A stretch of DNA of 43,843 nt from Parachlamydiales bacterium (GTDB lineage: Bacteria > Chlamydiota > Chlamydiia > Chlamydiales > SM23-39). The number at the start of each line of letters is the position of its first letter. Positions within the stretch are counted from its first letter, which is position 1. The notes under the pieces are model-generated. The model was not told where the DNA came from and searched no databases. It was given only the letters and a program-made list of their open reading frames with translations. The position numbers and the translations under genes are program-made. Positions 27,760 to 36,007 of the stretch are shown one piece after another. The stretch covers positions 1-43,843 of the forward strand of contig JAFGFA010000019.1 of the NCBI GenBank assembly GCA_016931275.1, in the 5' to 3' direction.

Positions 27760-28857
27760 TTATTTTGTTTCTACGATATTGTCGACAATATTATCGGAAA
27801 AATCCCTTTCAGTCATCCGGATTTTCCATCCACTATTGGCAAGCTCTTTTGCTTTATTAAATTGAATAAGATAATTCGGCAAAATTTCCGAGAGCCTTTT
27901 ATTGGATATCCGAATCCAAGGATCAATGCCACGAAATTTTATCGACAACAGAACATCTTCTTCTTTCTGCACTAATTGGTATAATCCATTGACTTTCTTG
28001 ATTTTTCTCATGTAGCACTGAATATCCGGATCTTTAGAAGCGATCAAGAAGTCCCAAATCTCCTGGTCATTTCCCAAATTAATATCTTTCAGAGAAAAAA
28101 TTCCTTTTCGAATAGCAATTTTCAATGCCTTCGTCAGCCAAATATTCCCGAAATAATTCGGAACGGAACCCCAACATTCAAACGTCATTTTCATAGGAAA
28201 TGCAGAGAGTTTTTCTGCAAGATCCACTCGGCTAAAACTCCATTTTTCCCCATCAAACTGCAAATCATCAAAAATCTCCATCATTTCTTTTCTAGTAATA
28301 TCCCCGCGCAAAAAGGCTCCCTGTAGATTATAGTCGATCCTATCTGCGCAAAGATGGGGCAAATCTTGTTCCAGAGCCGGAAATTTTTCTTTAGATGGTT
28401 CCACATCTTCGGCAGAAAGACCATATTTTCTCAACACTTCCACAAGTCCCGATTGATCCAAGAACCAGGTATGAATCGTATCTCCGTAAGAATTATTCAA
28501 AGAATTATGGTTAAAGAAATAATCTCCAAAATGCGAAAAAGCCGTATGCGAAACATCATGCAACAGCCCTGCTATCTGTTCCTTAATAGGCAATCCCTTT
28601 GTTCGCAAAAGATAAAAAACTCCCATAGAATGGTCGTAACGCGAATACGACTCATGATCGTTGATATAATATCCTACTCCATACTGATGAATCTTTTTTA
28701 GCCGTTGAAAGACTGGGTGTTCTATAAGATCTATGAGAATTTTTTCCTGGATCACCACATCGCCGTATACTGTCTCATATACCCTAGAATTGCTTGGACG
28801 GCTCATACCAATCACGAGCCACAAAACAAAACTAGCTATAAGTATTTTCTTCAACAT
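27760..28857 (-). CDS. HD-domain phosphohydrolase with N-terminal signal peptide
   Basis: The 365-residue protein combines a classical export signal (MLKKILIASFVLWLVIGMSRP, about residues 1-24) with an HD phosphohydrolase domain of the COG1078/SAMHD1-like type. The metal-binding residues are visible: His in 'RYDHSMGV' near 72, the His-Asp pair in 'AGLLHDVSHTAFSHFGD' near 97, and the distal Asp in 'CADRIDYNL' near 170. Family members cleave dNTPs or nucleotide signals in the cytoplasm, so an exported version is unusual. The substrate is unknown. The frame can also start at a GTG at 28869, but neither start has a clear ribosome binding site. It diverges from efp and is convergent with mfd. Confidence 0.85.
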   Translation of the reverse strand: MLKKILIASFVLWLVIGMSRPSNSRVYETVYGDVVIQEKILIDLIEHPVFQRLKKIHQYGVGYYINDHESYSRYDHSMGVFYLLRTKGLPIKEQIAGLLHDVSHTAFSHFGDYFFNHNSLNNSYGDTIHTWFLDQSGLVEVLRKYGLSAEDVEPSKEKFPALEQDLPHLCADRIDYNLQGAFLRGDITRKEMMEIFDDLQFDGEKWSFSRVDLAEKLSAFPMKMTFECWGSVPNYFGNIWLTKALKIAIRKGIFSLKDINLGNDQEIWDFLIASKDPDIQCYMRKIKKVNGLYQLVQKEEDVLLSIKFRGIDPWIRISNKRLSEILPNYLIQFNKAKELANSGWKIRMTERDFSDNIVDNIVETK

Positions 28858-28986
28858 GGAAAAAACCACTTGTAAAAATTTTTAAACTGGCCGTATTTTA
28901 TAATAGGAATGATTTATGGAGAAGTAAAATTATCTTCTGTTATTATAGAAAAAAATATACGAACAAAACAATAAAAGGAAAAAAAT

Positions 28987-29553
28987 ATGGGACAGACAAC
29001 AACTAATGATATTCGGCCTGGAATGAAGGTTGAGATGAATAATGAACCTTTTCTTGTCGTAAGCAATGAATTTGTCAAACCGGGCAAAGGACAGGCATTC
29101 AATCGGATTCGATTAAAAAATATGCTTACAGCACGTGTGATGGAAAAAACGTTTAAATCGGGAGAAAAACTCGACCTCGCGGATATTGTAGAATCTCAAA
29201 TGCGTCTTTTATATACCGAAAGCGAAAATGCTGTCTTTATGAATGATGAAACCTTTGAGCAGGTAAGCGTTCCGTTCTCCGCCATGAAAGAAAACCGTCA
29301 ATGGTTAAAAGAAGATACTGTCTATGACGTTGTGATGTACAAGGGAGAAATTATCGATATAGTCCCTCCTACTTTCATGGAGCTCAAAATTACAGAAACA
29401 GCTCCGGGCATCCGCGGCGATACGGCTTCTGGAAGGGTCTTAAAAACCGCAACGCTTGAATCCGGTGCCCAAGTACAAATTCCGATTTTTGTCGATCAAG
29501 GAGAGATCGTAAAAATCGATACCCGCACAGGAGAATATGTCTCTCGCCTCTAA
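28987..29553 (+). CDS. efp: Translation elongation factor P
   Basis: EF-P binds stalled ribosomes and helps form peptide bonds between prolines. The 188-residue protein has the normal three-domain length, with the modification loop 'EFVKPGKGQAFNRIRL' carrying lysine 34, the residue that EpmA beta-lysylates in gamma-proteobacteria. The C-terminal domain has 'GAQVQIPIFVDQGEIVKIDT'. The N-terminal 'TTTNDIRPGMKVEMNNEPF' aligns well with E. coli EF-P. AAAAGGAAAAA precedes the ATG. It overlaps the epmA gene by 17 bases, directly tying the factor to its modifying enzyme. Confidence 0.98.
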   Translation: MGQTTTNDIRPGMKVEMNNEPFLVVSNEFVKPGKGQAFNRIRLKNMLTARVMEKTFKSGEKLDLADIVESQMRLLYTESENAVFMNDETFEQVSVPFSAMKENRQWLKEDTVYDVVMYKGEIIDIVPPTFMELKITETAPGIRGDTASGRVLKTATLESGAQVQIPIFVDQGEIVKIDTRTGEYVSRL

Positions 29554-30451
29554 AGAGATTTTAGAGGATCGCGCAGCAATGTTTTCTCTTTCCCGAGATT
29601 TTTTTCGCAAAAAAAACATCACGGAAGTAGACTGTCCGGCTCTTTTATCCTATCCCTCCATAGATGCTTTTATAGAGCCTTTTTCTGTGAATGTTTCTCC
29701 TCTTACGAAAAAATATTTGCATACTTCTCCTGAATTTTCCCTTAAAAAGTTAATAGCTCGTGGGATGAACAATATCTACCAGCTCGGGCATGTCTTTCGC
29801 AAAGAAGAAGAGGGAGATCGACATCGCTCTGAATTTACCCTGGCAGAATGGTATCACAAGCTCCCCTCTTTTGATCTATTCATCCAAGAGACGATTGAGT
29901 ATATTTCCCTCTTTGTTCCGATTACAAACATACACTATTTTTCTTATCGCTCTCTTTTTAAAACTTTCTTAGATATCGACCCATTTTTGATCTCTCAAGA
30001 AAAGCTCCGCTCATTTCTTATATCTATGATCTCGATCAACCCATCAGAATTAGAGAGAGATAGCATGTTATCCCTTCTTCTAACGCATCTTATAGAACCC
30101 AAGCTACAAGAAATCACGGTAATCAACGACTATCCCTCCTCGCAAGCCGCCTTGGCCCAAACCAAAACAGTCAAGGACATAGAAGTAGCGGAACGTTTTG
30201 AAATCTATTATAACGACATCGAGCTCGCCAACGGATATCATGAATTACGCGATCCTGTAGAACAGAGAAGACGATTTATTCTCACCAATCAAGAACGTCT
30301 CCAAGAAGGCAAAGAACCTCTTCCTCTCGATGAAGAATTTATCCAAGCCATGTCTCTTTTACCTGATATCTATGGCGTAGCAGTCGGATTTGACCGTCTT
30401 ATGATGATACGACATCGAAAAAAAGTTTTAGCAGAAGTTCTTCCCTTTTAA
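29537..30451 (+). CDS. epmA: EF-P--(R)-beta-lysine ligase (EpmA/PoxA/GenX)
   Basis: EpmA is a truncated class II lysyl-tRNA synthetase paralogue that attaches (R)-beta-lysine to EF-P. The 304-residue protein has only the catalytic core and no anticodon-binding domain. Motif 2 is visible as 'YQLGHVFRKEEEGDRHRSEF' near residue 80, and motif 3 as 'YGVAVGFDRLMMI' near 278. The residues 'NGYHELRDPVEQRRRF' match the LysRS-like active site. It starts inside efp with GGAGAAT before the ATG. The partner aminomutase EpmB is not in the window, so which lysine form is attached cannot be said. The start is fairly sure because the first helix (ILEDRAAMFSLSRDFF) follows at once. Confidence 0.93.
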   Translation: MSLASKEILEDRAAMFSLSRDFFRKKNITEVDCPALLSYPSIDAFIEPFSVNVSPLTKKYLHTSPEFSLKKLIARGMNNIYQLGHVFRKEEEGDRHRSEFTLAEWYHKLPSFDLFIQETIEYISLFVPITNIHYFSYRSLFKTFLDIDPFLISQEKLRSFLISMISINPSELERDSMLSLLLTHLIEPKLQEITVINDYPSSQAALAQTKTVKDIEVAERFEIYYNDIELANGYHELRDPVEQRRRFILTNQERLQEGKEPLPLDEEFIQAMSLLPDIYGVAVGFDRLMMIRHRKKVLAEVLPF

Positions 30452-30501
30452 CATCACATTTCTTCTCGACACAACAAATTGTCCCCATTCTTTGAGAGCT
30501 C

Positions 30502-30530
30502 TTGTAAAAAAAAATATAGATCGCTATGGT
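30502..30530 (+). promoter_or_regulatory. Candidate promoter of arcB
   Basis: TTGTAA (30502-30507) and TATGGT (30525-30530) are separated by exactly 17 bases, 27 bases before the arcB ATG. AAGGAG follows as the ribosome binding site. The -10 box is poor, so the call is tentative. Confidence 0.35.
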
Positions 30531-30556
30531 GATTTTTAAGAGACAAGGAGTTATTT

Positions 30557-31552
30557 ATGCCGGTAAATTTAAAAGGAAAGAGTTTTTTAACATTAAAAGA
30601 TTTTTCTTCAGAAGAAATCAAATATCTTCTTCATCTATCCCGCGATTTAAAGAACAAAAAAAGAGCCGGCATTAAAGGCTACGCCCTAGACAGAAAAAAC
30701 ATTGTTTTGATTTTTGAAAAAACCTCTACGCGAACTCGATGCGCTTTTGAAGTTGCCGCTTTTGATGAAGGAGCCAATGTCACTTATCTTTCCGGCAGTC
30801 AAATGGGCAAAAAAGAATCTATAGAGGATACGGCAAAAGTTCTTGGCCGATTTTATGATGGAATTGAATTTCGCGGATTTGCTCAAGAAACGGTCGATAT
30901 CATGGCGCAGCATTCAGGAGTCCCTGTATGGAATGGGCTGACCGATCAATTCCATCCCACACAAATTCTCGCCGATTTCCTCACTGTTCAAGAACATATA
31001 GACAAACCCTTGCACAAGGTAAAATTTGTCTTTGTTGGAGATGCTCGCAACAATATGGGCAACTCCCTCATGATCGGTTCTGCCAAAATGGGCATTCATT
31101 TTGTCGCTCTTGCGCCAAAATCTCTTTTTCCAGATCCTAAACTCGTCAGCGAGATGAAAGAAATTGCAAAAAAAACAGGGGCAAAAATCGAACTGATTGA
31201 CGATATCAATGCTGCGGTAAAAGAGGCTGATGTAATCTATACGGATGTATGGGTTTCCATGGGAGAAGAAGAAAAATTTGCCGAACGGATAAAACTCTTA
31301 AAACCTTATCAAGTTACTATGGAGATGGTCCAAAAAACCCATAATCCCCATATGATCTTTATGCACTGTTTACCCGCTTTTCATGATCTCAATACCGATG
31401 TTGGACAGGACATCCATAAAAAATTTGGATTATCCTCCATGGAAGTGACCGATGAAGTATTTCGCAGCAAGCATTCTGTAGTATTCGATCAAGCGGAAAA
31501 CAGGCTACATACTATAAAAGCCGTAATGGTCGCAACCATTGGGAATGTTTAA
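30557..31552 (+). CDS. arcB: Ornithine carbamoyltransferase (catabolic, arginine deiminase pathway)
   Basis: The enzyme interconverts citrulline plus phosphate and ornithine plus carbamoyl phosphate. The 331-residue protein has the carbamoyl-phosphate loop '[13 protein letters not shown]' near residue 54, '[13 protein letters not shown]' near 133, the ornithine-binding '[15 protein letters not shown]' near 229, and 'HCLPAFHD' near 272. In sequence terms it could equally be biosynthetic ArgF. The nearby arcA, arcC and amino-acid permease genes argue for the catabolic role (ArcB), making carbamoyl phosphate for ATP. It has its own putative promoter at 30502-30530 and a good AAGGAG. Its stop lies three bases from that of a convergent small orphan. 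Confidence 0.93.
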   Translation: MPVNLKGKSFLTLKDFSSEEIKYLLHLSRDLKNKKRAGIKGYALDRKNIVLIFEKTSTRTRCAFEVAAFDEGANVTYLSGSQMGKKESIEDTAKVLGRFYDGIEFRGFAQETVDIMAQHSGVPVWNGLTDQFHPTQILADFLTVQEHIDKPLHKVKFVFVGDARNNMGNSLMIGSAKMGIHFVALAPKSLFPDPKLVSEMKEIAKKTGAKIELIDDINAAVKEADVIYTDVWVSMGEEEKFAERIKLLKPYQVTMEMVQKTHNPHMIFMHCLPAFHDLNTDVGQDIHKKFGLSSMEVTDEVFRSKHSVVFDQAENRLHTIKAVMVATIGNV

Positions 31553-31555
31553 GAG

Positions 31556-31876
31556 CTATTCCAGCCCTATGTCCTCTGCCTCAACCTCTATGTCCTCTGC
31601 CTCAACCTCTATGTCCTCTGCCTCAAAGGATATCTGAAAATCTTCCGACCGAAAAAACAAATCGCTTTTTATAACGCCCCAAACATGTGGTGTTAGATCT
31701 ATAATTCCAGCAATCATGATAGACAAACCCAAAGTAGCTAAAGCAAAACTAATCTTAGCAATCTTCATAATAAGAGAATCCAGATCTTGAGGGGTCACTA
31801 AATTCAAATACTTCAGTTCAATTTCCCTCTCTATTCTTATAGAATTTTCGGGACTTGATGATATTGGTTGAACCAT
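31556..31876 (-). CDS. Small hypothetical protein with acidic C-terminal repeats
   Basis: I do not recognise this 106-residue protein. Residues 38-66 form one hydrophobic stretch (KISFALATLGLSIMIAGII), likely a transmembrane helix. The C-terminal 23 residues are tandem copies of EAEDIEV, coded by a 21-base direct repeat (31569-31626). A strong AAGGAGAG precedes the ATG. It lies alone between convergent arcB and the arcC cluster. The acidic repeat tail on a membrane anchor suggests a surface or inclusion-exposed tail, but no function can be assigned. A short size and simple tail leave some doubt that it is a real gene. Confidence 0.6.
   Translation of the reverse strand: MVQPISSSPENSIRIEREIELKYLNLVTPQDLDSLIMKIAKISFALATLGLSIMIAGIIDLTPHVWGVIKSDLFFRSEDFQISFEAEDIEVEAEDIEVEAEDIGLE
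31569..31626. repeat. 21-base tandem repeat, 2.8 copies
   Basis: Two perfect 21-base units (31569-31589 and 31590-31610) plus 16 bases of a third lie in the 3' end of the small orphan. Each unit codes for seven residues (AEDIEVE), so copy-number change keeps the frame open. Confidence 0.9.
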
Positions 31877-32188
31877 ATTTCTCTCCTTATTAATTTCACA
31901 TAAATAATACCAAATAATTCATTATAAATCACCATTAAAATTAGCGTTAATGTTAAAAAATATTAATAAAATACGATTTTTCTAAAATTTGTTTTGATTT
32001 GATAAAAAAGTAAACAAATATTTTAACGAAATTTTACTAGAGATGCCGATAGAGCTATATTTTCTTCTCTCTATGGGATTTTTTAGAATTTACTTTCGGA
32101 TCAACGAGTATCGCATCAAGAAATAATGCGAAAAGCCAAAAAATTTTACAAAAATCGTTTAATGACAAAGGCTTATAAAATATCTTTG
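31877..32188. other. AT-rich intergenic gap, no gene supported
   Basis: This 312-base stretch lies between the start of the 106-aa orphan and the stop of arcC. The left half should hold the orphan's minus-strand promoter. Two short open frames cross the right half on opposite strands (32126-32374 plus and 32055-32294 minus), but both run into arcC and have no ribosome binding site. I see no strong hairpin. Confidence 0.4.
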
Positions 32189-33130
32189 TTATTGCATGGT
32201 GATGATAGTTCCGGTTTTCCCTTCCAAGGCTTCCTTGCTTTTTTCCAAAGAGGTTATAATTGCTTTTTTTCCTCCTCCTTGCACAAAAGCACATGCGGCT
32301 TCTACTTTAGGCCCCATGCTTCCTTTAGGAAATTCTCCTGCAGAGAGGTGTTCCTGCGCCTGAGCAACGGTTAGCCGGCTTAAAAGCTTCTCATTAGGCT
32401 GTTTATAATGAAGAGCCACTTTTTCCACATCCGTTAAAATAACCAATATTTCAGCGCCGATCACTTGAGCGAGAACAGCTGCTGTATGATCCTTGTCGAT
32501 AACAGCCTCTACTCCTTCAATCTTGCCATTTTCTTGAATGACAGGAATCCCACCGCCGCCACAGGCAATGACAATCATTTTCTCTTCGAAGAGATGTTTA
32601 ATGATATTTCCTTCGATAATATCAACCGGTTCCGGAGAAGGAACTACCCGACGAAAACCTTTTCCGATTTGTTCCACCATCGTCCATTTTTTTTCTTTTT
32701 TCAAACCTTCCGCCTGTTCTTTAGTATAAAAAGGCCCGATCGGTTTGGTGGGATTTTGAAAAGCAGGATCATGGCGATCGACACGGGTCTGTGTTAAAAT
32801 CGTGACAACAGGAGTATTCTGTTGATGTTTTTTTTGTTCATTGACAAGGCATCTTTGCAACATATAGCCGATGAACCCTTGGCTTTCTGCTCCGCATACG
32901 TCCAAAGGCATTGATGGGATCTTCTCCTGGGCAGATTCATTTTGGAGCAAAATAGCTCCTACTTGGGGACCATTTCCATGAGTAATAGCAATGGTATGGC
33001 CTGCTTTGATAATCTCTAAAAAGCGAACACAAGTCTCTTGCACATGGGCAAGCTGATCCTGATACGTTCCTTTTTCTCCACTTTGAAGCAGGGCATTGCC
33101 CCCTAATGCGATAAGAACTTTCTCTCCCAT
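32189..33130 (-). CDS. arcC: Carbamate kinase
   Basis: This is the final step of the arginine deiminase pathway: carbamoyl phosphate plus ADP gives ATP, ammonia and CO2. The 313-residue protein shows amino-acid-kinase motifs: 'ALGGNALLQSGEKG' at the N-terminus, 'ITHGNGPQVGAILLQNE' near residue 50, the carbamate-kinase-specific 'SQGFIGYMLQRCL' near 86, 'IACGGGGIPVI' near 193, and 'ILTDVEKVALHY' near 233. The C-terminal 'FPKGSMGPKVEAACAF' is also intact. The gene begins three bases after the arcA stop and closes the nadE-permease-arcA-arcC run. No terminator is obvious beyond it. Confidence 0.97.
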   Translation of the reverse strand: MGEKVLIALGGNALLQSGEKGTYQDQLAHVQETCVRFLEIIKAGHTIAITHGNGPQVGAILLQNESAQEKIPSMPLDVCGAESQGFIGYMLQRCLVNEQKKHQQNTPVVTILTQTRVDRHDPAFQNPTKPIGPFYTKEQAEGLKKEKKWTMVEQIGKGFRRVVPSPEPVDIIEGNIIKHLFEEKMIVIACGGGGIPVIQENGKIEGVEAVIDKDHTAAVLAQVIGAEILVILTDVEKVALHYKQPNEKLLSRLTVAQAQEHLSAGEFPKGSMGPKVEAACAFVQGGGKKAIITSLEKSKEALEGKTGTIITMQ

Positions 33131-33133
33131 TTT

Positions 33134-34441
33134 TTATCCTCGTGTCAATGCACAGGTCATACAGTGCGCTCCGCCGTATCCTCCTGTCAGGTTTTTTAAA
33201 ATAACCGGATAAGCATCAACACCTGCTTGATAAAGCTCTTTTTTATGAGGGAAAAATTGCCCCTCATTTTTTAAGACTTCAAAATCTTTTTTTGCTTGAG
33301 CATAGAGTTTTCCGTATCTTTTGGCATCTTCTCGAGCTTTGACCTCTAAATTCGTCAACACTGCCGTCACAATCCTCTCCACTTCTATGGCCACGATCGT
33401 TCCGTCACGAATGCATAAAAAGTTAGAGGCATAAGAAAGCTGCTCTAAGGTGGTAATATTCACAACGGAAAACCCTTTTTTAATAATATAGTCATAGAGG
33501 ATTTCATCCTTATCGGCTTTACGATACTGCCCGTTGCCCTCATTATAGTAAATTTCTACCCTGGCATTCTTTAATAAAAGATCGCAGCCCACAACGACAT
33601 TGCTTCCAGCGACATTAAAATAGGTATCCAGGTGCATGTTGACCATAGGGTCTGGCTCATCGGCCGATATTAACGGATGCAACGGCTGATGTACGATACC
33701 GATCTCTTCATAATCAAATTCAACAGTGAGGAGCTGATCAATCGCTTCCCGATTTGTACGGCTGCCGATCCCTACAAGGGCAAATTTTCCCATAGGCAAA
33801 AATTCTCCCCCTTCTATCGTTCCCGGATCCGTTATCTCCAAAGCAATAGGCAACTGAAGGACCTCTTTCCATAAAAATTTTGTAATTTGAGGTTCTCTTT
33901 TTCTAGGAGATTTGGCGAGATTACAAATAACGATACCGCGATCGGTGACAAACTGCTGATCCCGCATAAAATAGAGGTTACATAAGGCATGACGATTAGA
34001 GATATTCATCCGCAAATTTTGCAAAACCGCGTCCATTTCAAAATCAATGCCGGGATTCATCAAAAGAATATCAAAAAAATGTTCTGAATCGAGATATTTG
34101 GCATTGCGGACAAACTCTGACTTCAGATGTTTCACTTTTTCCTTTGTACCGGCATGATCAATTGCCTGACCGGCCATATCGATCAATCGATCTCGAATCA
34201 CGGAATTGTGATCAGCAGCATGCAAAATAGCATGCTTCAGCTGAATTACTTCCACTCCGAACTCTTCTCGAAACACACTTTCCAAGATGGCATGTTCCCG
34301 TACAGCACCTTGACGACTAAATGCCCGTTCATATAAAGAACCGGTAGGGTCTAAAAGGCCAAAGAACATCTCCACACCAGGTCGATGCATGACGACCTTG
34401 CGCAACGGTTCCCACTCCGCTTTGATGATTCCATCAGTCAT
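33134..34441 (-). CDS. arcA: Arginine deiminase
   Basis: The enzyme hydrolyses arginine to citrulline and ammonia. The 435-residue protein belongs to the amidinotransferase/ADI fold. Visible are 'VMHRPGVEMFFGLLDPTGSL' near residue 15, an 'IEGGEFLPMGKFALVGIGSR' segment, 'NMHLDTYFNVAGSNVVVGC' with the catalytic-type histidine and aspartate near 275, and the C-terminal 'GGYGGAHCMTCALTRG' with the nucleophilic cysteine. It is somewhat divergent from textbook ArcA. I prefer the ATG at 34441 to 34456 because AGGAGA lies between the two. The chosen start overlaps the permease stop by eight bases. Confidence 0.92.
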   Translation of the reverse strand: MTDGIIKAEWEPLRKVVMHRPGVEMFFGLLDPTGSLYERAFSRQGAVREHAILESVFREEFGVEVIQLKHAILHAADHNSVIRDRLIDMAGQAIDHAGTKEKVKHLKSEFVRNAKYLDSEHFFDILLMNPGIDFEMDAVLQNLRMNISNRHALCNLYFMRDQQFVTDRGIVICNLAKSPRKREPQITKFLWKEVLQLPIALEITDPGTIEGGEFLPMGKFALVGIGSRTNREAIDQLLTVEFDYEEIGIVHQPLHPLISADEPDPMVNMHLDTYFNVAGSNVVVGCDLLLKNARVEIYYNEGNGQYRKADKDEILYDYIIKKGFSVVNITTLEQLSYASNFLCIRDGTIVAIEVERIVTAVLTNLEVKAREDAKRYGKLYAQAKKDFEVLKNEGQFFPHKKELYQAGVDAYPVILKNLTGGYGGAHCMTCALTRG

Positions 34442-35993
34442 TTTGTCTCTCCTCATTGTTCTCCTGCTTAATATTCACCCTATACGCCCAGACAAAAATA
34501 ATCAAGGCAAAGAAACCAAGAATAATTAAATCGTAAGGCATGACTATTTTATTAAGGGGAGAATATGGAGTAAAATTATTGAACACAAAATTCTTGTCCC
34601 CCAAAATTGACATGATAATTACTCCTAACAAATAGACAGGGATCCAAAGATTACGCATCCATTCAAAATTTTTTCTCTTAACAAAGAGATAAGCAGGATA
34701 CGCCGTCAACATCAAAATACTGCCCACGATATTCCAAGGATAAGAAGCCCAATAGATCAAATACGTGGACATGATAAAACCAATCGCGGCGACAATTTTA
34801 TGGGCAGGCAATGCAAAAGGACGGCGTACTTCCGAGCGGGTCTTGCGTAAAATCGGTACTGCAAGAACCGCGGCAGCATAGGGAACAACCGCTGTTACCG
34901 AAGCAATCAGTGCTACGGAAGGAAAGTTCGGAATAGCGATTAAAATCACAGTTGTCAGAACCGATGTGAAAATCAACGATGCCGCTGGAGTTCCAAATTT
35001 AGGATGAATTTTTGCCAAGGGAGACCAAAACAGTTTATCTTTCGCCATTGCGTAAGGCATTCTTCCCTGAATAAGAACCCAACTCCCGCCAGCACCGGCT
35101 GTAGCGATAATAGCTCCGATCGTAGCTAAAGCGGCAAGAAGAGGAAGTCCTAGAGCTTTTGAAACATCGGATAATGGAGAGCTAAGAGTGCTTAATGCTT
35201 TCCAGTCTCCTTTATGAAAGCCAAAACTCTGCCAATCAAACATGCCTAAAAAAACGGCTGCGATAAAAAGATAAACAACGATCGTCACAAAAATGGTAAG
35301 GATCATGGCCCAAGGGATCGTCTTATGAGGATCCTTCACTTCTTCTGATGGGACTACGATAGCTTCAAAACCTGTATAAGACCAAAAAAACAATGTCACG
35401 GCCAAAGTCACCCCTCCAAATCCAAAAGGCATAAAAGGGCTAAAATTACCTCCTTTAAAAAAAGCAAGGCCGATAATGCCGAATAAAAACAAAGGAATCA
35501 GCTTTCCAATTGTCGTAATGAGACTGTACAAACTGCCCCATTTGACCCCAAGGACATTGATGATGGTAAAGATCCAGAGTGCTATGACAGCAAGGGAGAC
35601 TCCCCACGGGGTCAAGGTACCTCCTACAGCTAGCCCGGGAATATAAAATCCCAAATAAACGATGAATATATCGATCACGGCGGCCGTTCCGATGAAGAGG
35701 TACAGGAAATATCCCCATCCCATTACAAATCCTCCGAAATTACCCAATGCCAAGCGCGGTAGGGAATAAGGCCCCCCGGTTATAGGAAATGCCGCTCCGA
35801 GTTCTGCATAGGCCATCCCCAAGAACAAGGTAATGATTCCCGCTAATATGATTGCTAAAAGAAAAGCAGGCCCGGCAACAGCTGCCATAGCTGCTGGAAG
35901 AGCAAATATACCTGATCCCAACACACTGCCGACACCGATAGCTGTCAAAGTCACTAGGCCTATTTCCTTATGAAAATGCTCTTTTTTCATCAT
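34434..35993 (-). CDS. APC-family amino acid permease (probable arginine/ornithine exchanger)
   Basis: The 519-residue polytopic membrane protein has about 12-13 hydrophobic segments and the APC superfamily signature 'GVGSVLGSGIFALPAA' in the first helix. In AdiC-like antiporters the equivalent 'GSG' loop binds the substrate. 'FFWSYTGFEAIVVPSEEVKD' near residue 205 is the conserved helix 6 to 7 region. Context suggests it imports arginine, perhaps in exchange for ornithine, the job of ArcD. Substrate specificity cannot be read from sequence. It starts 14 bases after nadE with AAAGGAG and overlaps arcA, so it shares their transcript. A second ATG follows at once (MM) and is equally possible. 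Confidence 0.87.
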   Translation of the reverse strand: MMKKEHFHKEIGLVTLTAIGVGSVLGSGIFALPAAMAAVAGPAFLLAIILAGIITLFLGMAYAELGAAFPITGGPYSLPRLALGNFGGFVMGWGYFLYLFIGTAAVIDIFIVYLGFYIPGLAVGGTLTPWGVSLAVIALWIFTIINVLGVKWGSLYSLITTIGKLIPLFLFGIIGLAFFKGGNFSPFMPFGFGGVTLAVTLFFWSYTGFEAIVVPSEEVKDPHKTIPWAMILTIFVTIVVYLFIAAVFLGMFDWQSFGFHKGDWKALSTLSSPLSDVSKALGLPLLAALATIGAIIATAGAGGSWVLIQGRMPYAMAKDKLFWSPLAKIHPKFGTPAASLIFTSVLTTVILIAIPNFPSVALIASVTAVVPYAAAVLAVPILRKTRSEVRRPFALPAHKIVAAIGFIMSTYLIYWASYPWNIVGSILMLTAYPAYLFVKRKNFEWMRNLWIPVYLLGVIIMSILGDKNFVFNNFTPYSPLNKIVMPYDLIILGFFALIIFVWAYRVNIKQENNEERQND

Positions 35994-36007
35994 AACTCCT
36001 TTGTAAA

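Noticed and set aside
32055-32374. Two short frames on opposite strands next to arcC
   Set aside because: Both overlap arcC, neither has a ribosome binding site, and their translations look like shadow sequence.
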